NCBI GenBank assembly: GCA_943369755.1
Contig: CALROG020000020.1
Location: 1-64,000 of the forward strand
DNA: 64,000 nucleotides
Reading direction: 5' to 3'
Origin: CALROG01 sp943369755
GTDB taxonomy: Bacteria; Pseudomonadota; Gammaproteobacteria; Burkholderiales; Burkholderiaceae_C
Both the position numbers and the translations under genes were made by a program. Positions 44,101 to 51,676 of the stretch are shown one piece after another. How positions within the stretch are numbered: position 1 is the stretch's first letter; each line of letters opens with the position of its first letter. Below the pieces are notes generated by a model that saw only the letters and a list, made by a program, of their open reading frames with translations, was not told where the DNA came from and ran no database searches.

Positions 44101-45030
44101 TCAGGCAGCCTGCTTGGCTGCGGCGATCTGGGCAGCCACTTCGGCCGCGAAATCGTCAACTTTTTTCTCAATGCCCTCGCCCACCACGTAGAGCGTGAAG
44201 CCCTTGACGCTGGTGCTGGTGGCTTTGAGCATGGCGCCCACGGTCTGCTTACCGTCGGCCGCCTTCACAAAGACCTGGTCTGTCAGCGACACTTCCTTGA
44301 GGTACTTCTGAACACTGCCTTCGATCCGCTTGGCGACGATATCGGCGGACTGTGCGGGCTTGCCAGCCGCCTCGGCAACCTTGCGGTCTTCTTCAGCCTT
44401 GCCGGCAGCAACTGCCCGCTCCTTGTCGATCAACTCGGCCGGCACTTCGGCGCTGGTCAGTGACACCGGCTTCATGGCCGCAATGTGCATGGCCGTGTCT
44501 TTGGCGGCCACATCGTCACCGTCAAACTCCACCACCACGCCAATGCGGGTGCCGTGCAGGTAAGCCGCCAGCTTGGCCGTGCCCGCGAAACGCTTGAAGC
44601 GGCGAAAGCTCATGTTCTCGCCAATCTTGCCGATCAAGCCTTTGCGGACGTCTTCCAGTGTCGGGCCAAAGCCGTCCTGGCTGTGGGCCAGTGCACCCAG
44701 TGCGGCCACATCGGCCGGGTTGTGCTTGGCGACAAGTTCGGCGGCCGTCTGGGCCAGCGCCAGGAAGCTGTCGTTTTTGGTCACAAAGTCGGTTTCGCAG
44801 TTGGTTTCCAGCATCGCGCCCGTGGTGCCGGCGATGTAGGCCGTGACCACGCCTTCAGCGGTAATGCGGGCAGCGGCCTTGCCGGCCTTGTTGCCCAGCT
44901 TGACGCGCAGCAACTCTTCAGCTTTGTCCAGATTGCCTTCGGCCTCGGTCAGGGCCTTCTTGCATTCCATCATGGGGGCGTCGGTCTTGGCGCGCAGCTC
45001 GGCGACCATGCTTGCGGTAATTGCAGCCAT
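44101..45030 (-). CDS. tsf: translation elongation factor Ts
   Basis: Exchanges GDP for GTP on EF-Tu. The 309-residue product starts ITASMVAELRAKTDAPMMEC and has the UBA-like N-terminal domain and the Tu-contact TDFVTKNDSF. Two core repeats follow, ending KKVDDFAAEVAAQIAAAK. It follows rpsB across a terminator-like hairpin. The pair is flanked by hairpins on both sides. Confidence 0.98.
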   Translation of the reverse strand: MAAITASMVAELRAKTDAPMMECKKALTEAEGNLDKAEELLRVKLGNKAGKAAARITAEGVVTAYIAGTTGAMLETNCETDFVTKNDSFLALAQTAAELVAKHNPADVAALGALAHSQDGFGPTLEDVRKGLIGKIGENMSFRRFKRFAGTAKLAAYLHGTRIGVVVEFDGDDVAAKDTAMHIAAMKPVSLTSAEVPAELIDKERAVAAGKAEEDRKVAEAAGKPAQSADIVAKRIEGSVQKYLKEVSLTDQVFVKAADGKQTVGAMLKATSTSVKGFTLYVVGEGIEKKVDDFAAEVAAQIAAAKQAA

Positions 45031-45069
45031 TTGGGTTCCTCGTTCGTTCAGTTCTTCAATTCAGTTGCG

Positions 45070-45096
45070 AAAAAGGGGCTACCAGAGCCCCTTTTT
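45070..45096 (-). terminator. intrinsic terminator/attenuator between rpsB and tsf
   Basis: Leftward, AAAAAGGGGCT pairs perfectly with AGCCCCTTTTT around a CTGGT loop. The stem's own T5 forms the U tract. It starts 18 nt after the rpsB stop. It likely sets a high rpsB:tsf ratio. Confidence 0.85.
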
Positions 45097-45113
45097 GTGG
45101 CCCGGAAGGCGAG

Positions 45114-45866
45114 TCAGGCAGCGCTGCCTTCTTCGACTTCCACAAACTCGTCGCTGCCTTCAGCAACAGCCTTGACCACGTCGTTCCCCGCGCTGGCGCG
45201 GCCTTCGATGATGGCGTCGGCAATGCCCCGGGCGTAAAGCATCACGGCCTTGGCGGAGTCGTCGTTACCGGGAATCACGTAATCAATGCCCTCGGGCGAG
45301 TGGTTCGAGTCCACCACACCCACCAGCGGAATGCCAAGCTTCTTGGCTTCGGCCACGGCAATTTTGTGGAAACCCACGTCAATCACAAAGATTGCATCGG
45401 GCAGCGTGGCCATGTCCTGGATGCCGCCGATGTCTTTTTCAAGTTTTTCGATCTCGCGGCTGAACGTGAGTTGCTCTTTCTTGCTCAGCGAGTCCAGGCC
45501 AGCTTCCTGCTGGGCCTTCATGTCCTTGAGGCGCTTGATCGAGGTCTTGACGGTCTTGAAGTTGGTCAGCATGCCACCCAGCCAGCGCTGGTCAACAAAC
45601 GGCACGCCAGCGCGCTGGGCTTCAGCCGAGACAATTTCGCGCGCCTGGCGCTTGGTGCCGACCATCAAAATGGTGCCGCGATTGGCAGACAGCTGCTTCA
45701 CGAACTTCGTCGCCTCCTGGAACATCGGGAGCGACTTTTCCAGGTTGATGATGTGAATCTTGTTGCGATGGCCGAAGATGAACGGGGCCATCTTGGGGTT
45801 CCAGAAGCGGGTTTGGTGGCCGAAATGGACACCGGCTTCCAGCATTTGGCGCATGGTTGTTGACAT
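45114..45866 (-). CDS. rpsB: 30S ribosomal protein S2
   Basis: Component of the 30S platform, needed for S1 binding. The 250-residue product starts TTMRQMLEAGVHFGHQTRFW and has the family motifs MAPFIFGHRNKIHIINL, LMVGTKRQAREIV and RWLGGMLTNFKT. The C-terminal acidic tail (GSDEFVEVEEGSAA) is typical of betaproteobacteria. It heads the leftward envelope/translation operon and is preceded by a long leader. Confidence 0.98.
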   Translation of the reverse strand: MSTTMRQMLEAGVHFGHQTRFWNPKMAPFIFGHRNKIHIINLEKSLPMFQEATKFVKQLSANRGTILMVGTKRQAREIVSAEAQRAGVPFVDQRWLGGMLTNFKTVKTSIKRLKDMKAQQEAGLDSLSKKEQLTFSREIEKLEKDIGGIQDMATLPDAIFVIDVGFHKIAVAEAKKLGIPLVGVVDSNHSPEGIDYVIPGNDDSAKAVMLYARGIADAIIEGRASAGNDVVKAVAEGSDEFVEVEEGSAA

Positions 45867-46063
45867 AGAGGTAACTTCCGAAGGTTGGGTCTAAAATCCA
45901 GCCCGCCTTGCGCCATGGATTGAATCCGCGGCGCAACACCTTGTTGGACTGGTTTGCGTTTTGTTCTGCTGGCCCCAACCGCTGCCTCTCACCTACTTAT
46001 CACCCACTCATCAAAGCGATTCAACGCGGCGGTTCCGTTGCTCAGCAAAACCCAAAGAGTATA
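45867..46063 (-). promoter_or_regulatory. rpsB promoter -10 and long leader
   Basis: TATACT (46063-46058, leftward) is a strong -10. A matching -35 is poor (GGGTAA region near 46086). The implied leader is about 185 nt and has no ORF. S2 autoregulation through an rpsB leader is known in other proteobacteria, and the same might hold here. The divergent amidase gene starts 25 bp from the -10, so its promoter overlaps this region. Confidence 0.5.
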
Positions 46064-46087
46064 ACACAGGCACTCCTTTTTTACCCC

Positions 46088-47446
46088 ATGTTCGCCGACC
46101 TCCACACCACCCGGGAACGCCTGCAGTCGGGCCAGTCCAGCGCAGGCAATGAACTTGAGCGGGCGATCCAGATCGCCCAGAGCCCGGCCTGCGCCCATGC
46201 CTTCGTGCAACTGACGGCTGACGTCGCGCGCCAAGCTGCCACCGATCCAGCCAACGCCGCGCGGCCACTGGCTGGCCTGGCGGTATCGGTCAAAGACCTG
46301 TTCAACGTTGTCGGGCAGCGCACCGCCGCTGGCTCGGTTGTACTGGCCGACGCACCGGTTGCCGCCCAAGACTGCCCGGCGGTCGCGCGTCTGCGCACTG
46401 CGGGTGGCGCGCTCATGGGCCGCACCAACATGAGCGAGTTCGCCTTTTCTGGCGTCGGAACCAACCCGCACCACGGCACGCCGGTCAACCCGGCCGACGC
46501 CAGCACAGCGCGGATTCCGGGTGGCTCCTCCTCGGGCGGGGCGGTCTCGGTGGCAACGGGCGCTGCCTTCATCGCGCTGGGCTCTGACACCGGTGGCTCG
46601 ATCCGCATTCCCGCCGCGCTGAACGGCATCGTGGGCTTCAAGAGCACGGCGCGGCTGGTGCCCACCGAAGGCGCGTTGCCGCTGTCCAGCACGCTGGACA
46701 CGGTCTGCGCCATGACGCGCAGCGTGCGCGACGCCATGCTGACACATGAGATCCTGGCGCAGCGCAGCATCACCCGCAGTCACGCGCCGCTGGGGGCTTA
46801 CCGCCTGGCCGTTGCCAGCGCCACCATGCTGGACGATATGGACAAGGGCGTGGCCACAGCCTTTGAAGCGGCACTCGAAACGCTGCGCGCTGCCGGCGCG
46901 CAGGTCGAGGTGCTGGCGCTGCCAGAAATTCGGGAACTGGCAAACATCCAGTCAACCGGAGGCTTCAGCGCCGCTGAAAGCTACGCCTGGCACCATGAAC
47001 TGCTCAGCGAACGCGGCGACCGCTATGACCCGCGGGTGCGGGCGCGCATAGAGCGTGGCGCGGCCATGAAGGCACACGAGTACATCGCCCTGATCCAGGC
47101 GCGCCACGCCTGGATGCAGCGCGTGGGTCTGGCCCTGCGGGGCTTTGATGCCGTGCTCTCGCCCACCGTCCCCATCGTGGCCCCGGCCATTGCGGCGCTG
47201 GCTCCGGCCGATGGCAAGGACGCAGCGCAAGATGCAGCGCGCGACGCCGAGTTCTTCCGCGTCAACGCGCTGCTGTTGCGCAACACCAGTGTGGTGAACA
47301 TGCTTGATGGCTGCGCCATCTCCATCCCTTGCCAGGCACCCGGGCAGTTGCCTGTGGGACTGATGATCTGGCACGGCGCTTTGCATGACGACGCGGTGCT
47401 GAACATCGCGCTACAGGCGGAGGCAGCCTTGCTCAGGCAACAATAG
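46088..47446 (+). CDS. amidase-signature enzyme
   Basis: A 452-residue amidase-signature hydrolase, related to GatA and other amide hydrolases. The Ser-cisSer-Lys triad is visible: Lys in LAVSVKDLFNV (~residue 70), the cis-Ser in GGSSSGGAVSVATG and the nucleophile Ser in GSDTGGSIRIPAA. No gatB or gatC is adjacent, so it is unlikely to be the tRNA amidotransferase subunit. The substrate is unknown. Start at ATG 46088. Longer in-frame sequence would lie in the rpsB leader. It is followed 39 nt later by dadA. Confidence 0.85.
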   Translation: MFADLHTTRERLQSGQSSAGNELERAIQIAQSPACAHAFVQLTADVARQAATDPANAARPLAGLAVSVKDLFNVVGQRTAAGSVVLADAPVAAQDCPAVARLRTAGGALMGRTNMSEFAFSGVGTNPHHGTPVNPADASTARIPGGSSSGGAVSVATGAAFIALGSDTGGSIRIPAALNGIVGFKSTARLVPTEGALPLSSTLDTVCAMTRSVRDAMLTHEILAQRSITRSHAPLGAYRLAVASATMLDDMDKGVATAFEAALETLRAAGAQVEVLALPEIRELANIQSTGGFSAAESYAWHHELLSERGDRYDPRVRARIERGAAMKAHEYIALIQARHAWMQRVGLALRGFDAVLSPTVPIVAPAIAALAPADGKDAAQDAARDAEFFRVNALLLRNTSVVNMLDGCAISIPCQAPGQLPVGLMIWHGALHDDAVLNIALQAEAALLRQQ

Positions 47447-47485
47447 GCCCATGCACAGCAGCAAAACTGAAATCGGAAGATGCCA

Positions 47486-48748
47486 ATGAAGGTCGCCATT
47501 GTGGGGGCCGGCATCATTGGCGTGACCACCGCGTACGAGCTCGTCGCCGACGGGCACGAGGTCACGGTGTTCGAACGCCGCGGCGCGGCTGCTGAGGAGA
47601 CCAGCTTCGCCAATGCCGGGGTTGTGGCCCCCGGCTATGTGACACCCTGGGCCGGCCCTGGCATGCCAGGCAAAGTGGCTCGCTACCTGTTCAGCCAGCA
47701 CGCACCCGTGAAGCTGGCGCTACCGCTGGCAGCCAGCGATTTGGCCTGGATTTGGCAATGGTGGCGCGCCTGCAAGCTCGAAACCTATCAGGCCAACCGC
47801 GCGCGGCTGCAACGACTGGCTTTTTACAGCCGCGCGCGGCTGCATGAACTCACCGCCAGCCTGCAACTGGACTACGACCGCAGTGCCGGATACATGGTGC
47901 TGCTGCGCTCGGCGCAAGACCACAAACTGGTGCAACCAGGCCTGCAGGTGCTGCGCGATGCCGGGGTGCCGTTTAACGAACTCAACGCCGACCAGGCCCG
48001 CCAGATCGAACCCGCCATCAACCCCGACACCGAGTTTCTGGGTGCCGTTCACCTGCCGGACGACGAAGTCGGCAACTGCCGCCAGTTTGCGCTGCTGCTC
48101 AAGAAGGAAGCCGAGGCACGCGGCGCGGTGTTCGAGTTCAATACAACGGTAGCCCGCGTGGATGCTACGCAACCCGCTACACTTTTCATAGCGAATCAGG
48201 TCGAGCCACAGCGCTTTGACGCGCTGGTGATCTGCGCGGGCGTGGCCAGCGCCGCATTGCTCCGTCCGCTGGGCCTGAAGATTCCACTGGCCGCGGTGCA
48301 TGGCTATTCCATCAGCGCGCCGATTCGCGAACCACTCAATGCACCGCGCAGTGCGCTGATGGACGAGCGCTACAAGGTAGCGATCTCGCGGCTGGGCAAT
48401 CGGGTGCGCGTGGCGGGCAGTGCTGAGCTGGGCGGCTACCCCGGCACCAAACGCGCAGGCTCGATTCAGACGCTTTATAAAGTGCTGCACGACTGGTTTC
48501 CGGGCGCAGCGCAGATTTCGGGCACTGGCGCGGGCGTACAGGAATGGAAGGGCGCCCGGCCGATGCTGCCTGACGGCCCGCCGCTTCTCGGCCCCACCGG
48601 TCTGCCCGGCCTGTGGCTCAACTTGGGCCATGGCTCCAGCGGCTGGGCCCTGAGCTGCGGAAGCGCACGCGCCCTGGCTGACTTGATGGCCCAGCGCGCG
48701 CCTGCGGTTGATCTGGAAGGCCTGGGGCTGGAACGCCTGAAACACTGA
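47486..48748 (+). CDS. dadA: D-amino acid dehydrogenase DadA-like
   Basis: FAD-dependent oxidase that turns D-amino acids into 2-oxo acids and passes electrons to the membrane chain. The 420-residue product has the dinucleotide loop KVAIVGAGIIGVTTAYEL with Glu at the end of strand 2 (VTVFERR). SFANAGVVAPGYVTPWAGPG is the DadA signature, and GHGSSGWALSCGSARALADL closes the FAD site. The second ATG was chosen because GGAAG lies 6 nt upstream. A 45-bp repeat encodes VARVDATQPATLFIAN within the substrate domain. Confidence 0.9.
   Translation: MKVAIVGAGIIGVTTAYELVADGHEVTVFERRGAAAEETSFANAGVVAPGYVTPWAGPGMPGKVARYLFSQHAPVKLALPLAASDLAWIWQWWRACKLETYQANRARLQRLAFYSRARLHELTASLQLDYDRSAGYMVLLRSAQDHKLVQPGLQVLRDAGVPFNELNADQARQIEPAINPDTEFLGAVHLPDDEVGNCRQFALLLKKEAEARGAVFEFNTTVARVDATQPATLFIANQVEPQRFDALVICAGVASAALLRPLGLKIPLAAVHGYSISAPIREPLNAPRSALMDERYKVAISRLGNRVRVAGSAELGGYPGTKRAGSIQTLYKVLHDWFPGAAQISGTGAGVQEWKGARPMLPDGPPLLGPTGLPGLWLNLGHGSSGWALSCGSARALADLMAQRAPAVDLEGLGLERLKH
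48149..48192 (+). repeat. 45-bp repeat, copy 7, inside dadA
   Basis: Runs from GTAGCCCGCGTGG to CACTTTTCATAGC. It is read in frame as VARVDATQPATLFIA. Confidence 0.75.
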
Positions 48749-48809
48749 GCTGGCGGTGCGGGGTACGGCGCTATGATCAAGCGTTACTTCTCACCTCTTC
48801 AGCACAGCC

Positions 48810-49376
48810 ATGCCATTCAGTCACAGCGGCCAGATCAGCGCCATCGTCGGCGAAGTCGAATCCCTCAAACCAGAATCAATTCTTGACGTCGGCGTAGGCA
48901 TGGGCCAATACGGTTTTTTGCTGCGCACGAACCTGGAAAACCTGAACCTGTTCAGCATTGAGGGCGCGGTCGCCAAACGCGCGCCGCGCGAAGCCTGGCA
49001 GGTGCGCATCGAGGGCATCGAGGGCTTCCCTGAATACCTCACCCCAGTGCACGACTACGCCTACAACAAGATTCACATTGGCAATGCGTTGAACGTCTTG
49101 CCCACGCTGCCTGAAGCAAGCTTTGATCTTGTGATTGCCATCGACATCCTGGAGCACTTCACCAAGGAAGACGGCCTGCGCTTCCTGCAAATGCTCAAGC
49201 GGGTATCACGCAGGCATGTTCTGGTGAGCACTCCCAAAGACTTCATTCACCAAGAAGTGGAAGCCAACCCGCTGGAAGACCACCTCTCGGTCTGGAGCTG
49301 CGACGACCTCGCCCAGGCTGGCTTTGACCGCGTGGTGCCCAACGAAGTGAGCTGGATCAACATCAGCACCCGCTAG
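48810..49376 (+). CDS. class I SAM-dependent methyltransferase
   Basis: A 188-residue Rossmann methyltransferase. SAM motif I is SILDVGVGMGQYGFLLR (~22-38). Motif II-like acidic FSIEGAV and motif IV FDLVIAIDILEHF (~110-122) follow, and post-motif HVLVSTPKDF. It resembles small stand-alone methyltransferases of unknown substrate. It lies 61 nt after dadA and 13 nt before the NAD(P)HX repair gene on the same strand. Confidence 0.82.
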   Translation: MPFSHSGQISAIVGEVESLKPESILDVGVGMGQYGFLLRTNLENLNLFSIEGAVAKRAPREAWQVRIEGIEGFPEYLTPVHDYAYNKIHIGNALNVLPTLPEASFDLVIAIDILEHFTKEDGLRFLQMLKRVSRRHVLVSTPKDFIHQEVEANPLEDHLSVWSCDDLAQAGFDRVVPNEVSWINISTR

Positions 49377-49389
49377 GGTCTCCCAATCC

Positions 49390-50838
49390 ATGCTGGCCCG
49401 CATCACTGCAGAACGCGCCTGGCAACTGCGGGATGTAGCGGCAACACGCCGACTGGAACAGGCCGCAGCGCCCCCCCTGCCCCCGGGTGCCCTGATGCAG
49501 CGCGCGGGCCTGGCCACAGCCCGGCTGGCGCTGGCTGTCGCGCCCCACGCCCAGGTCATCTGGATCGCCTGCGGGCCGGGAAACAACGGTGGCGACGGCC
49601 TGCAAGCCGCACTGCATCTGCGGCAATGGGGCAAGGTGCCACAGCTGACCTGGCTGAGCGACCCCACCAAGGCACCGGCCGATGCCTGTGCAGCCTGGGC
49701 GCGCGCCAGCCAGGCCGGCCTGACGCTGGCTGACGCGCCACCCGCCCGCCCCGAGCTTGTCATTGACGCCCTGCTGGGAATAGGCTGCGGGCGGGCGCTT
49801 GAAGGGCGCATCGCCGACCAGGTGGCACAGATCCAGGCAAGCGGCGCGCCAGTGCTGGCCGTCGATGTCCCGTCCGGATTGAATGCCGATACCGGCACCG
49901 GCGCAGCCGTTCGCGCACGCTGGACGCTGAGCTTGTTGTCGCTCAAGCCCGGCCTGTTCACCGCCCATGGGCGAGATGCCTGCGGCACGGTCTGGTTCGA
50001 CGACCTTGACATCGCACCGGGCGACTTCGCAGTTGAACCAACCGCCTTGCTCGGCGGCCCCCCAGACGCCACCGCACGCCTGCACGCAAGCCACAAGGGC
50101 AGCTACGGCGACGTGGCCGTGATTGGTGGTGCGCCGGGCATGGGCGGGGCCGCACTGCTCGCCGCCGCTGCGGCGCTGCATGGTGGCGCAGGCCGGGTTT
50201 TTGCGTGCCGACTGGACCGCGACACGATGGCCGTCGACCCGACTCAACCCGAGTTGATGCTGCGCGACTGGGACGCACTGGACCTGTCGGCCATGGCCGT
50301 GGCTTGCGGCTGTGGCGGCGGTGACGCCATACGCAGCGTCCTGCCGCGGGTGCTTGCGTCCGCCCAGGCTCTGGTGCTCGACGCCGATGCGCTGAACGCC
50401 ATCGCCAATGACACGCAGTTGCAAACCCAACTACGGGCCCGGGCCGCAAGGGCCACACGCCAAACCGTCTTGACGCCGCATCCGCTGGAAGCCGCGCGCC
50501 TGCTAGGCAGCAGCACGCACAGCGTGCAGGCCGACCGGCTGCAGGCGGCGGCCCAACTGGCGCAGCGCTTCGCCTGCACCGTGGTGCTCAAGGGCTCGGG
50601 CACGGTCATTGCCGCGCCGGGCCACGTGCCGGTGATCAACCCTACAGGGAATGCGCGTCTGGCCACGGCGGGCACAGGCGACGTGCTGGCAGGCCTGGTG
50701 GCGGCGCGGCTGGCCTGCAACGAACCCGCGTTTGCAGCGGCCTGCGCTGCGGTGTACCGCCATGGACAGGCGGCTGAGCGCTGGCCAGCAGGTCAGGCCC
50801 TGACCGCCTCAGCACTCGCCCGCAGCCTCTGGTTTTGA
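49390..50838 (+). CDS. nnrD: bifunctional NAD(P)HX epimerase/ADP-dependent dehydratase
   Basis: Repairs hydrated NADH/NADPH. The 482-residue product has the YjeF_N epimerase domain (1-215; IACGPGNNGGDGLQAALHL, then VIDALLGIGCGR and VDVPSGLNADTG). The C-terminal dehydratase domain (220-482) has GSYGDVAVIGGAPGMGGAAL, TVLTPHPLEAARLL and the catalytic NARLATAGTGDVLAGLVAA. The fusion is the common bacterial form. It is the last gene of this rightward group and is followed by a repeat copy. Confidence 0.94.
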   Translation: MLARITAERAWQLRDVAATRRLEQAAAPPLPPGALMQRAGLATARLALAVAPHAQVIWIACGPGNNGGDGLQAALHLRQWGKVPQLTWLSDPTKAPADACAAWARASQAGLTLADAPPARPELVIDALLGIGCGRALEGRIADQVAQIQASGAPVLAVDVPSGLNADTGTGAAVRARWTLSLLSLKPGLFTAHGRDACGTVWFDDLDIAPGDFAVEPTALLGGPPDATARLHASHKGSYGDVAVIGGAPGMGGAALLAAAAALHGGAGRVFACRLDRDTMAVDPTQPELMLRDWDALDLSAMAVACGCGGGDAIRSVLPRVLASAQALVLDADALNAIANDTQLQTQLRARAARATRQTVLTPHPLEAARLLGSSTHSVQADRLQAAAQLAQRFACTVVLKGSGTVIAAPGHVPVINPTGNARLATAGTGDVLAGLVAARLACNEPAFAAACAAVYRHGQAAERWPAGQALTASALARSLWF

Positions 50839-50849
50839 GATAAATCTGG

Positions 50850-50895
50850 CTGTAGCCCGCATGAAACATGCGTGAGCCACTATAAAAACAATAGC
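50850..50895 (+). repeat. 45-bp repeat, copy 8 (intergenic)
   Basis: Runs from CTGTAGCCCGCATG to AAAAACAATAGC, the closest match to copy 1 (shared GCCCGCATGAAACA). It fills the gap between the convergent ends of nnrD and the SDR gene. Confidence 0.75.
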
Positions 50896-50897
50896 AG

Positions 50898-51653
50898 CTA
50901 GCCGCGCCCGGCGAACGGCATCTTGGTCGCCATGACGGTGTGGAACATCACGTTGGCTTGCAACGGCAGATTGGCCATGTACAGCACCGACTGGCCCACG
51001 ATGTTCACGTCAATCAGCGGCTCAATGGCAATCTCACCGTTGGCCTGCGGCACCCCTTTGGCCATTTTCATGGCCATCTCGGTGGCGGCATTGCCCACGT
51101 CAATCTGGCCCACCGCAATGTCGTGCGAACGCCCGTCCAGCGACGCCGCCTTGGTCAGGCCCATGACGGCGTGCTTGGTCGCGGTGTAGGCAATCGAGTT
51201 CGGCCGCGGCGTGTGCGCCGAAATCGAGCCGTTGTTGATGATGCGGCCGCCCTTGGGGTTTTGCGCCTTCATCACACGAAAAGCCTGCTGTAGGCAATAG
51301 AACATGCCGTTGAGATTGATGTCCACCACGTTCTTCCATTGGGCGACGCTCAGTTCGTCCAGCGGCACGCCAGGCGCATTCACACCGGCATTGTTGAACA
51401 ACAGATCGACCCGGCCAAAAGCCGCAGTTGTGCTGTCAAACAGCGCCATGACTGCCGCGGGGTCAGCCACGTCGGTGGGCACTGCCAGCGCCCTCGCCGC
51501 TGAACCAGACTCGGCAATCACCTGCGCCAGCGGCTGCGCCCGCCGCCCGGCCAACACCACGCGCCAGCCGTCATGCAGCAGCGCAAGCGCCGCCGCCTTG
51601 CCAATGCCCGTGCCCGCGCCCGTGACGATGGCCACCTTGCTCGCTGATTCCAT
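50898..51653 (-). CDS. short-chain dehydrogenase/reductase
   Basis: A 251-residue classical SDR. VAIVTGAGTGIGKAAALAL is the NAD(P) loop, LFNNAGVN is the NNAG motif, and the catalytic Ser (NNGSISAHT) is followed by YTATK with Tyr and Lys. The Arg after the second strand (LAGRRAQ) favours NADP(H). The substrate is unknown. The ATG at 51653 lies 23 nt after the rnr stop in the leftward direction, so the two may be cotranscribed. Confidence 0.87.
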   Translation of the reverse strand: MESASKVAIVTGAGTGIGKAAALALLHDGWRVVLAGRRAQPLAQVIAESGSAARALAVPTDVADPAAVMALFDSTTAAFGRVDLLFNNAGVNAPGVPLDELSVAQWKNVVDINLNGMFYCLQQAFRVMKAQNPKGGRIINNGSISAHTPRPNSIAYTATKHAVMGLTKAASLDGRSHDIAVGQIDVGNAATEMAMKMAKGVPQANGEIAIEPLIDVNIVGQSVLYMANLPLQANVMFHTVMATKMPFAGRG

Positions 51654-51676
51654 CTTGTTGAACCCTGTTTAAACCA

